Of a DNA stretch of 64,000 nt, positions 38,712 through 46,988 are shown one piece after another. Under the pieces are notes generated by a model. The model was not told the DNA's origin. It ran no database searches and saw only the letters and a list, made by a program, of their open reading frames with translations. Origin of the DNA: Microbulbifer pacificus (lineage in GTDB: Bacteria > Pseudomonadota > Gammaproteobacteria > Pseudomonadales > Cellvibrionaceae); assembly GCF_033723955.1 (NCBI RefSeq), contig NZ_CP137555.1, positions 1,055,001-1,119,000 of the forward strand. The letters are read 5' to 3'. Each line of letters begins with the position of its first letter. The first letter of the stretch is position 1. A program made the translations under genes and the position numbers.

Positions 38712-41366
38712 TCAGCTAGTACAAGCCTCGACTTCCGGCACGAGCTTTTCCACCCGGGCTTTCTCCACCGGTTTCGGCAGCGGTTTGATCAGCACCAGCA
38801 ACAGCGGCAACAGGGTCAGGGAACCCAGCAGCGCGGCGGACATGGCGAGCGCGGTCAGCAGGCCGAAATAGATCGACGGCACAAACTTGGACAGGGCCAG
38901 AATCGAGAAGCCGGCGATGATGGTGATCGCGGTGTAGAACATGGCGCGGCCGATGGTGGCGTGACTGCGGTGCATGGTCGCCACGTAATCACCGTCCTTT
39001 TCAAACTCCTCGCGGAAGCGATACAGATAGTGAATCGCGTGATCCACACCGATACCCACGGTAATCGCCGCAATGGTGATGGTCATCATGTCCAGCGGAA
39101 CATTCGCCAGCCCCATACCGCCCAACACCACACAGGCCGCCAGCATGTTCGGGATCAACGCAATGATCGACAGCCACAGGGAGCGGAACAGCACCAAGAA
39201 CATCAGCAGAATGCCCGCAAATACCGCACCCAGGGTCAGGATCTGCGACTTGAACAGACTCTGCAGCATGTTGTTATACAGCACCAGCATCCCGGTCTGG
39301 CGCACATTCTCCGGCGCCATTCCCAGTTCGTTCTCCGCGAAGTTGTAGATACGCTGGATCAACTCTTCACGGCGCAGATTCGGGTCGGTCTCCATCACCC
39401 GCATGCTGATACGTGCCTGCTGATCTTTCGGCGACCAGTAGGGGTGCACCAATACCTGATTGATTTCCTCCGGCAGGCTCTGGCGGGCTACCGCCAGTTC
39501 AAAATCGTTGAGGCCACCATCGTTCAGGTCCTTCGCCACCTTGTACAGGGTGGCAAGGGACTGCACCTTGCCGATTTCCGGCTGGGCTTCGAGGAAATCG
39601 TGAAACTTCTCAATCTGGTTCAGGCCGGCCACAGTGAACCAGTAGGCTTCCGGAGCTTCGCTGGCGGATGCACCGGTTGCGAAAGGATCGTCAGCAGCAA
39701 ACGGATCTTCTTCGGCATAGTCCTCACCTGAGGTCATCTCATCGCCAATTTCCGCTCCCGCAAATTCTTCCGCGGACGAATCCATCTCCTCATCAGCACC
39801 GAAATCGGCGCCAAAGGGATCGTCCTCGCCTTCAAATTCCGGCGCCGCCTGCTGGGGCTTGTTCAGCACCACATCGAGACTGATGGTACCGCCGAGGCGC
39901 TGGTCGATGACCAGCATGCCCTGATGGATCTCGGTGGAATCGTCGAAGTAATCGATAAAGCGGTTTTCCACTTTCAGGCGGGTGATGCCCACCACACTGA
40001 TCACCGCCGCAACCGCAGCGACCCCCAGCACAATGCCCTTGTGGTTTTCGGTAAAGCGCGAAAACACCTGGGTGAACGCGTGGGAGTTGTCTTCGCCCTG
40101 ACCGCCGTCACGCTTTTTCAGCAGCATCAAGCTGGCGGGCAGGATCAGGAACGACAGTACCAGCGCGAGGGTCACACCGATGGTCATCATCCAGCCAAAG
40201 TCGATCACCGGGCGAATGCCGCTGACCACCAGGGAGATGAACGCCACCATGGTGGTGAGACCGGTGTAGAGACAGGGCTTGGCCATAAAGGCCACGGTGG
40301 CCGAGGCCAGCTGGAAGCGATCCCATTCCGGGTGCTCGGCAAAATACTCCCGGTAACGCACCGCCAGGTGAATGGTAATGGCCAGGGTAATGATCAGCAG
40401 CAGCGCCACGAAGTTGGCGGAGATCACGGTCATGCGCCAGTCGAGCCAGGACAGCAGCCCCAGCATCATCACCGCGGTAGTGACACAGGTGACAAGCGGC
40501 AGCAGCACCCAGCGGGGCTGACGGAAGATCAGCAACAGGGTCACCACGATAAATGCCAGAATGCCCGCACCGAACACCGCCAGGTCGCTCTGGATAAACG
40601 CGATCATATCCGAGGTGATCATGGTGAGACCGCCGAGGAACAGTTCGGCGTTGCCGTCGTAATGGGAGAGGATTTCCCGCACTTCCTTCACGCGCTCGCG
40701 CGCCTTGGTTTCCTCGGCGGTGCGGTGCTGCAGGTATTCGGCAGTTACGGCTTCGAGACGCTGGGTCTGCGCCGCGTCGAGGCCCTCGCTGTTGCGCAGG
40801 CGACGCAGGGCATCGCGCTCGCGCACCAGATCCAATCCTTCCTTATCCAGCTCAAGGTTGAGCATCATGGCGGTGGTCTCGCCATCGGGGCTCAGGATCA
40901 GGTCTTTGTAGATCGGGCTTTCGAGAAATTCGCGGCGCACCAGGTCCCTTTCCACACCGGGGGAGGACAGGGTGCGAACACCGTCGGCCACTTCGCTGAT
41001 GGATTGTTTCGGGCTGTACAGCAGCGGTACATTTAGCACCGACTGCACGCCGGAAACACCGTCCACCATCGCCAGCTCGTCCTGCAGACGGCGCATGGTG
41101 GCCAGGGATTCGTCGCTGAACAGGTCGCCATTTTTATAGCGGTAGGTGACCACCAGAAAATCGCCGGAGTTGTAGCGCTCGGAAATCTCGCGGAAGAAAT
41201 CCAGCGAATCGTCGGCTTCCAGGGTCAGGGAGTCCGCAGAGGCATCCAGTTTGAACCGCGGCAGGCCCGCGGCGGCGGCGACGGTGAGCAGAGCCACCAG
41301 CGCCAGCACGGTTTTCGGATTTCCGAGAACCAGTTTTTCGTACCAGGTCTTCAAGCCCAACAGCAT
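38712..41366 (-). CDS. RND-superfamily exporter (MMPL/SSD type) with acidic insert
   Basis: An 884-residue inner-membrane protein of the predicted RND exporter group. The pattern is one N-terminal helix (about 17-34), a large periplasmic loop, five or six clustered helices (about 255-420), a second periplasmic loop, and a second helix cluster (about 715-870). Charged intramembrane positions such as GIGVDHAIHYLYRFREE are typical of proton-driven RND proteins. A strongly acidic low-complexity stretch (about 505-575, DDPFGADFGADEE and DPFAADDPFATG) sits in the second loop. Possible substrates include lipids or hopanoid-like molecules. Single-gene unit. Confidence 0.85.
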   Translation of the reverse strand: MLLGLKTWYEKLVLGNPKTVLALVALLTVAAAAGLPRFKLDASADSLTLEADDSLDFFREISERYNSGDFLVVTYRYKNGDLFSDESLATMRRLQDELAMVDGVSGVQSVLNVPLLYSPKQSISEVADGVRTLSSPGVERDLVRREFLESPIYKDLILSPDGETTAMMLNLELDKEGLDLVRERDALRRLRNSEGLDAAQTQRLEAVTAEYLQHRTAEETKARERVKEVREILSHYDGNAELFLGGLTMITSDMIAFIQSDLAVFGAGILAFIVVTLLLIFRQPRWVLLPLVTCVTTAVMMLGLLSWLDWRMTVISANFVALLLIITLAITIHLAVRYREYFAEHPEWDRFQLASATVAFMAKPCLYTGLTTMVAFISLVVSGIRPVIDFGWMMTIGVTLALVLSFLILPASLMLLKKRDGGQGEDNSHAFTQVFSRFTENHKGIVLGVAAVAAVISVVGITRLKVENRFIDYFDDSTEIHQGMLVIDQRLGGTISLDVVLNKPQQAAPEFEGEDDPFGADFGADEEMDSSAEEFAGAEIGDEMTSGEDYAEEDPFAADDPFATGASASEAPEAYWFTVAGLNQIEKFHDFLEAQPEIGKVQSLATLYKVAKDLNDGGLNDFELAVARQSLPEEINQVLVHPYWSPKDQQARISMRVMETDPNLRREELIQRIYNFAENELGMAPENVRQTGMLVLYNNMLQSLFKSQILTLGAVFAGILLMFLVLFRSLWLSIIALIPNMLAACVVLGGMGLANVPLDMMTITIAAITVGIGVDHAIHYLYRFREEFEKDGDYVATMHRSHATIGRAMFYTAITIIAGFSILALSKFVPSIYFGLLTALAMSAALLGSLTLLPLLLVLIKPLPKPVEKARVEKLVPEVEACTS

Positions 41367-41433
41367 AATCAGTTCGCTTTTTCTAATACAAAAGGTGCAC
41401 CAAGGGGTGCGGAATATTGCGTAAAATCCGCGA

Positions 41434-41706
41434 TCACTTGTCCACGTGACCGAGATCGCGTTCAGGGAAAAGTACGTCCCGCACTTTCTGTTTCAGTTCT
41501 TTCGGCCCGGGAAAGCCGCCATCGCGCTTGCGTTCCCAGATCACCCGGTCGCCAACGCTAATCTCGAATACGCCGCCACTGCCCGGCTTCAGGGCCACCT
41601 GTTCCAGGTCATCCGCGAAGGTATACAGCAGCTCCTGTGCCATCCAGGTGGCGCGCAGCATCCAGTTGCACTGCACGCAGTAGTGAATGGTGACGGTGTT
41701 TTGCAT
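41434..41706 (-). CDS. SelT/SelW/Rdx family selenoprotein-like protein (Cys form)
   Basis: A 90-residue thioredoxin-like-fold protein of the Rdx family. The redox motif is HYCVQCNWMLRA, with Cys in place of selenocysteine at CxxC. The conserved tail RVIWERKRDGGFPGPKELKQKVRD is intact. Biochemical role unresolved; family members are thought to act in thiol redox or metal handling. Lies 11 bp after ubiX on the same strand, so probably co-transcribed. Confidence 0.88.
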   Translation of the reverse strand: MQNTVTIHYCVQCNWMLRATWMAQELLYTFADDLEQVALKPGSGGVFEISVGDRVIWERKRDGGFPGPKELKQKVRDVLFPERDLGHVDK

Positions 41707-41717
41707 AACTCCGAATC

Positions 41718-42338
41718 TCAGCCCTGCCCCCAGGGAGGCAGTAATTTCTGTTCTATATCCAGCTGGCTCAGTATCCGCGCCACCACAAAGTCCACCAGAT
41801 CTTCCACCGATTGCGGTTTCTGGTAGAACCCGGGGCTCGCCGGCAGGATCACCGCCCCCATACGGGTGAGCTTGAGCATGTTTTCCAGGTGGATTTCCGA
41901 ATACGGGGCCTCGCGGGGCACCAGAATCAGTTTGCGGCGCTCTTTCAGGGCCACATCCGCCGCCCGCTCGATCAGGTTGTTGGAGGCACCGCAGGCAATG
42001 GCCGACAGGGTGCCACCGCTCGCCGGGCATATCACCAGGCTGCTGGAAGCTCCTGTACCGGATGCCACCGGCGAGAACCAGTCGCGCTTGCCGAACAGGG
42101 TCAGCTGGCCGACTTCCGCACCGTAAAGCTCGCGCAGGAAAGACTCGGTGTGCTCCTCTGCTTCCGGCAGCGTCACCGCGGTCTCGGTGTTGATCACGAT
42201 ACGCGCGGCATCGGACAGCAACAGCCACACGCGCACCCGCGCCGCCAGCAGGCACTGCAGCAACCGCAGGGCGTACTGGGCGCCGGACGCGCCGGTGATG
42301 GCAAGGGTGACGGTTTTGGGGAAAGTCGGCTCGGCCAA
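41718..42338 (-). CDS. ubiX: Flavin prenyltransferase UbiX
   Basis: A 206-residue prenyl-FMN synthase that makes the UbiD cofactor for ubiquinone synthesis. Motifs: TLAITGASGAQYALRLL at the N-terminus, SGTGASSSLVICPASGGTLSAIA, LVPREAPYSEIHLENML and MGAVILPASPGFY. Downstream of mpl by 35 bp and upstream of the SelW-like gene. Confidence 0.96.
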   Translation of the reverse strand: MAEPTFPKTVTLAITGASGAQYALRLLQCLLAARVRVWLLLSDAARIVINTETAVTLPEAEEHTESFLRELYGAEVGQLTLFGKRDWFSPVASGTGASSSLVICPASGGTLSAIACGASNNLIERAADVALKERRKLILVPREAPYSEIHLENMLKLTRMGAVILPASPGFYQKPQSVEDLVDFVVARILSQLDIEQKLLPPWGQG

Positions 42339-42373
42339 TGGGGTATCCGTTGCGCCCCCAAAAGCGGGGCTAT

Positions 42374-43768
42374 CTACTGTTTTTTCTGCGGCGCGTATTT
42401 GTGCTCGAGAGCACTCAGCAACCGCTGGTGTACACCGCCGAAACCACCGTTGCTCATCACGATAACGTGACTACCGGGGCCGGATAGTTCAAGAACCGAT
42501 TCTACCGCAGCGTCAATGCTGTGGAGAACCTTCGCCGGCACAGTGGAATGGTGAACCACCTCATCCAGAGACCAGTTCATCCCCTCCGGCTGGTACCACA
42601 GCACCAGGTCCGCCCCGGCACAGGCACGCGCCAGCTGCTCGCGGTGGTGGCCCATGCGCATGGTGTTTGAACGGGGTTCAATCAGGGCAATCACCCGATC
42701 CGTCCCCACCTTGGCGCGCAAACCGTTCAGAGTGGTCTCAATGGCGGTGGGGTGGTGGGCGAAGTCGTCATAGATGCGGATGCCCTGGATATCGCCCAGG
42801 CACTCCATCCGGCGCTTGACCCCCTCAAACGTGGCGAGCGCTTCCGCCACAGTAGCGGGCTCCACGCCCACGTGGCGCGCGGCCGCCATGACCGCGAGAC
42901 CATTTTTCACGCTGTGCAGGCCGGTCTGCTGCCACTGCACCGTGGCCACCGGTTTGCCCTCCAGCAGCACATCAAAACGACTGCCATCGGCGGCAATATT
43001 CACCGCGCACCAGTCCCCCTGGCGCACACCGTCGCCGTGCTCAATATCGAAACGCTGCACCTGGCTCCAGCAGCCCTTGTCCAGCACCTGGGTCACCGCA
43101 TCTTCCTGCGCCGCTACCACCAGGCCGCCGGCGGGCACCGTACGCACCAGGTGATGGAACTGTTTCTGGATTGCCGCCAGGTCATCGAAGATGTCCGCGT
43201 GGTCAAATTCCAGATTGTTGATGATCAGCGTGCGCGGGCGATAGTGGACAAATTTTGAGCGCTTGTCAAAGAAGGCCGTGTCGTATTCATCCGCCTCCAC
43301 CACAAAGAACGGTGTGCCACCGAGGCGCGCGGATACCTCGAAATTGCGCGGTACACCGCCAATCAGGAAGCCGGGGTCCATACCCGCGTAATCCAGCACC
43401 CAGGCCAGCATGCTCGCGGTAGTGGTCTTGCCGTGGGTTCCAGACACCGCCAGTACCCAGCGCCCGCCGAGGAAGTGATCGCACAGCCACTGGGCACCGG
43501 AGGTATAGGGCAGACCCTTCTCCAGCACCGCCTCCACCGCGGGGTTTCCCCGCGACAAGGCATTGCCGATGATCACCAGATCCGGCGCCGGTTCCAGCTG
43601 CGCGGGGTCGTAACCCTCGGTCAGGGCGATACCGGCGCGTTCCAGCTGAGTGCTCATCGGCGGGTAGACGTTGGCATCGGAGCCGGTGACCTTGTGACCC
43701 TCGGCCACAGCGAGCTGGGCCAGGCTGCCCATAAAAGTGCCACAGATGCCTAGAATATGAATATGCAT
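42374..43768 (-). CDS. mpl: UDP-N-acetylmuramate:L-Ala-gamma-D-Glu-meso-DAP ligase Mpl
   Basis: A 464-residue Mur ligase that reattaches recycled tripeptide to UDP-MurNAc. It starts MHIHILGICGTFMGSLAQLAV, has the ATP loop AVSGTHGKTTTASML (about 109-123), and the central EADEYDTAFFDKRSKFVHY typical of Mpl. The C-terminal domain includes DDFAHHPTAIETTL. Mpl differs from MurC in starting at position one of the Rossmann domain without extension. Operon with ubiX. Confidence 0.96.
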   Translation of the reverse strand: MHIHILGICGTFMGSLAQLAVAEGHKVTGSDANVYPPMSTQLERAGIALTEGYDPAQLEPAPDLVIIGNALSRGNPAVEAVLEKGLPYTSGAQWLCDHFLGGRWVLAVSGTHGKTTTASMLAWVLDYAGMDPGFLIGGVPRNFEVSARLGGTPFFVVEADEYDTAFFDKRSKFVHYRPRTLIINNLEFDHADIFDDLAAIQKQFHHLVRTVPAGGLVVAAQEDAVTQVLDKGCWSQVQRFDIEHGDGVRQGDWCAVNIAADGSRFDVLLEGKPVATVQWQQTGLHSVKNGLAVMAAARHVGVEPATVAEALATFEGVKRRMECLGDIQGIRIYDDFAHHPTAIETTLNGLRAKVGTDRVIALIEPRSNTMRMGHHREQLARACAGADLVLWYQPEGMNWSLDEVVHHSTVPAKVLHSIDAAVESVLELSGPGSHVIVMSNGGFGGVHQRLLSALEHKYAPQKKQ

Positions 43769-44128
43769 GCCAGTTTGTTCACTCTAATTCGGTGCCGATC
43801 CAATGTTGAAGGGGACGCCTGCTGAGACTGCCAATTCACGCAATCATTCCCTAACGCACCGGGTTTTGCCGGTACAACGCGCACCCCGGCGCGCTTTTTG
43901 CTTACGTCTTTGGCAGTGACAGGAACTGCCGGCAGCATGGAGAAATTTGACGACGCGCTAGCTTATCACGGCAATTTGCGGCAGTAAGTGTCGAAGTTCC
44001 GCAACTCCATGCAATTGCCATTTGAATACATTAGACTTCGCGCCGCGCGAGGCTGCCGCCAGAAGCTGCCCGCCTACAGCACGCACTAGCGTGACCTTAA
44101 GACGAGAAACTGCAGCCATAGGATAGTC
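43769..44128. other. Intergenic region between mpl and the PPi-phosphofructokinase
   Basis: No gene seen. A small plus-strand hairpin CGCGC/GCGCG (43878-43893) followed by C and T5 resembles a weak terminator or attenuator. I find no convincing promoter. Confidence 0.4.
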
Positions 44129-45397
44129 ATGTCGAAGAAGAATGCCTTTTACGCGCAATCCGGCGGAGTAACCGCCGTTATCAACGCCTCCGCCTGCGGG
44201 GTTATCGAGACCGCCCGCCAACACGGCGACAAGATCGGTAATATCTACGCCGGCCTGAATGGCATTGTCGGCGCCCTGAGAGAGGAGCTGATCGACGTGG
44301 GCCAGGAGAGCGACGACGCCATCGCTGCGCTGCGCTACACCCCCTCCGGCGCATTTGGCTCCTGCCGCTACAAACTGAAAAGCCTCGAGCAGAACCGCGC
44401 CGAATACGAGCGCCTGATCGAAGTGTTCAAGGCCCACGATATCGGCTACTTCTTCTATAACGGTGGCGGTGACTCTGCAGACACCTGCCTCAAGATCTCC
44501 CAGCTGTCGGAAAAGATGGGTTACCCCATCCAGGCCATCCACATTCCCAAGACCGTGGATAACGACCTGCCGTTTACCGACAACTGCCCGGGGTTCGGCT
44601 CCGTGGCCAAGTATGTCGCGGTCTCCACCAAGGAAGCGGCGCTGGACGTGGCCTCCATGTGCGCCACCTCCACCAAGGTGTTCATCCTCGAAGTGATGGG
44701 CCGCCACGCAGGCTGGATTGCCGCCGCTGGCGCCCTGGCCCAGGAGCAGGAAGGCGATGCGCCGCACATCATCCTGCTGCCGGAAGTGGCATTCGACAAA
44801 GAAAAGTTCCTGGCCAAGGTACAGCAGACCGTCGCTGAAAAGGGCTACTGCGTGATCGTCGCCTCCGAAGGCGCACAGTACGAAGACGGCACCTTCCTCG
44901 CCGACGCCGGCAGTGTGGATGCCTTCGGCCACAAGCAACTGGGCGGCGTGGCCCCGACCCTGGCCAAGATGGTGAAGGACGAACTGGGCCTCAAGTACCA
45001 CTGGGCGCTGGCCGACTACCTGCAACGCGCCGCCCGCCACATCGCCTCCGCCACCGACGTGGAACAGGCCTACGCTGTGGGCAAGGCCGCGGTGGAAGCC
45101 GCGGTTGCCGGCAAGAATGCGATCATGCCCACCATCGAGCGCAATGGCACCTGCACCGCCGACTACAGCTGGAGCATCGGCGAGGCACCGCTGTCTGAAG
45201 TGGCCAACGTCGAGAAGTTCATGCCCGAGGAATACATTTCCGAAGACGGTTTCGGCATTAGCCCGGCTGGCCGCGCCTATCTCGAACCGCTGATCCTGGG
45301 TGAAGACTATCCGCCCTACAAAAACGGTATCCCGCAGTACGCGCGCCTGAAGAAAGTGCTGGTAGCGAAGAAACTGGCGGAAGGTTTCGACGTTTAA
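44129..45397 (+). CDS. pfp: PPi-dependent 6-phosphofructokinase
   Basis: A 422-residue phosphofructokinase. Two positions indicate pyrophosphate as donor: NGGGDSADT has Asp where ATP enzymes have Gly (E. coli G104), and PKTVDND has Lys where they have Gly (G124). The fructose-phosphate-binding MGRHAGW block is intact. It interconverts fructose 6-phosphate and fructose 1,6-bisphosphate reversibly, allowing glycolysis and gluconeogenesis through one enzyme. AGGAT precedes the ATG. Single-gene unit ending at a strong terminator. Confidence 0.93.
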   Translation: MSKKNAFYAQSGGVTAVINASACGVIETARQHGDKIGNIYAGLNGIVGALREELIDVGQESDDAIAALRYTPSGAFGSCRYKLKSLEQNRAEYERLIEVFKAHDIGYFFYNGGGDSADTCLKISQLSEKMGYPIQAIHIPKTVDNDLPFTDNCPGFGSVAKYVAVSTKEAALDVASMCATSTKVFILEVMGRHAGWIAAAGALAQEQEGDAPHIILLPEVAFDKEKFLAKVQQTVAEKGYCVIVASEGAQYEDGTFLADAGSVDAFGHKQLGGVAPTLAKMVKDELGLKYHWALADYLQRAARHIASATDVEQAYAVGKAAVEAAVAGKNAIMPTIERNGTCTADYSWSIGEAPLSEVANVEKFMPEEYISEDGFGISPAGRAYLEPLILGEDYPPYKNGIPQYARLKKVLVAKKLAEGFDV

Positions 45398-45417
45398 CGC
45401 CGAAACGTCTCCCCAAG

Positions 45418-45454
45418 AAAAAGCCCCCGTCTTGTACAAGACGGGGGCTTTTTT
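45418..45454. terminator. Bidirectional terminator after pfp
   Basis: Perfect arms AAGCCCCCGTCTTG / CAAGACGGGGGCTT (45421-45434, 45437-45450), loop TA, A and T flanks on both sides. Shared with the convergent glutamine-synthetase-like gene. Confidence 0.93.
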
Positions 45455-45482
45455 ATTGGTTTACCAATCGGCTAACCGCTAA

Positions 45483-46871
45483 TTAAACATTCAATAGCAG
45501 ATGCTGCCGTTCCCAGGGTGAAATCTCGCGGTGGAACAGCCGCATCTCCTCGCTTTTCACCGCCGCATAAAGCTGGCAGAAGCCCTCCCCCAGCGCCCGA
45601 TGAATTTCTTCCGCGTCGTCAAAGATACGCAGCGCCTCATCGAACGTAAGGGGAATGTAGGAGCGCGCTTCCTGCTCTTCGTCCAGTTCCGATTCCGCCG
45701 GTGCATCCGGCTCGATGCGGTTCACCATGCCTAGATATCCACAGATCAGGCTCGCGGCAATGGCCAGGTAAGGGTTGGCATCCACACCGATCACGCGGTT
45801 TTCCAGGCGGCGGTCCTGGGCGCCGGAATTGGGTACCCGCAGGCCGGTAGCGCGGTTGTCGTAACCCCAGCCGGTATTGGTCGGCGCACTGGAATTCGCC
45901 TCGGATTCAAAACGCCGGTAGGAATTCACATTCGGTGCGATGAACGGCATCACTTCGCGCAAATGTTTTTGGGTACCGCCGATAAAGTAGCGGAACAGGT
46001 CGGTGGCATTGCCGTCGTCATCGGAAAAAATATTTTTGCCGCTTTGCATATCCACCACACTCTGGTGCACATGCATGGCGCTGCCGGGCTGGTCGCGCAT
46101 GGGTTTTGCCATAAAGGTGGCGAACATATTGTTTTTGAGCGCCGCCTCTTTGATGATGCGCTTGAAATAAAATACCTGGTCCGCGAGCCACAATGGATCT
46201 CCGTGGGTCAGGTTGAATTCCACCTGCCCAGCGCCATCTTCCTGGATCACCGAGTCGATATGCAGGCCCGCCGCCTCGGCGTATTCGTAAATGGTGTCGA
46301 TCACCGGGCCGTATTCGTCGATGGCGGTCATCGAATAGGACTGCAGCGAGGTACCGGAGCGGCCACTGCGTCCCACCGGCGGCTCGATCGGCTCGTTGGG
46401 GTCGATATTCGGCTTGGTCAGATAGAATTCCAGCTCCGGTGCCACTATCGGCTGCCAGCCTTTTTCCGCATACATGGCGATCACGCGCTTCAGCACATTG
46501 CGCGGCGCACAGGCGATGGGATTGCCGTTGAGATCCTGCAGGTCGTGAATAATCTGCAGCGCCGGCTGCTTCGCCCACGGCACCGCCATCGCCGTGGACA
46601 TATCCGGCACCAGCGCCATATCACTCTCGGCCCACTGGTTTTCGATATCCATTTCCACGTCCTGACCGGTAATGGTCTGGTAAAAAATGGAGATGGGCAG
46701 GAATACCGGACTATCGGGGGAAAACTTGCTGAGCGGCATGGCCTTGCCGCGGGACATGCCGTTCAGGTCGGGAACAATACATTCCACTTCGTCCAGTCGG
46801 CGGCCGTTCAGGTAGGCGTGAAAGGCGGCCGGCAGCGCGTCAAACCAGGAATGATTGCAGGACTGACTCAT
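45483..46871 (-). CDS. Glutamine synthetase-family ligase (PuuA-like)
   Basis: A 462-residue type I glutamine synthetase fold protein. Active-site blocks are present: APELEFYL, DGAGQVEFNLTHGDP, GSAMHVHQSV and ENRVIGVDANPYLAIAA. It lacks the Tyr-adenylylation site context of GlnA and resembles gamma-glutamylpolyamine synthetases such as PuuA. The likely reaction is ATP-dependent glutamylation of an amine. ATG at 46871 with CGGAG upstream; the frame is open 23 codons further without family similarity. A related gene starts at the right edge of the window. Confidence 0.88.
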   Translation of the reverse strand: MSQSCNHSWFDALPAAFHAYLNGRRLDEVECIVPDLNGMSRGKAMPLSKFSPDSPVFLPISIFYQTITGQDVEMDIENQWAESDMALVPDMSTAMAVPWAKQPALQIIHDLQDLNGNPIACAPRNVLKRVIAMYAEKGWQPIVAPELEFYLTKPNIDPNEPIEPPVGRSGRSGTSLQSYSMTAIDEYGPVIDTIYEYAEAAGLHIDSVIQEDGAGQVEFNLTHGDPLWLADQVFYFKRIIKEAALKNNMFATFMAKPMRDQPGSAMHVHQSVVDMQSGKNIFSDDDGNATDLFRYFIGGTQKHLREVMPFIAPNVNSYRRFESEANSSAPTNTGWGYDNRATGLRVPNSGAQDRRLENRVIGVDANPYLAIAASLICGYLGMVNRIEPDAPAESELDEEQEARSYIPLTFDEALRIFDDAEEIHRALGEGFCQLYAAVKSEEMRLFHREISPWERQHLLLNV

Positions 46872-46988
46872 GAAGACTCCGCGATGTGGGTGATTGATCC
46901 CGCATTGTAACGGAAATCGCTCTGCTCGCTGCCAGCCCACAAAACAAACCGGTGTTGTTAATTCACAAAGTTTGCATTCGCCTCATCT

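Noticed and set aside
43958..45439. A 493-codon open frame antisense to the phosphofructokinase gene
   Set aside because: Gly/Val/His-rich translation with no family features; the plus strand carries a complete enzyme.
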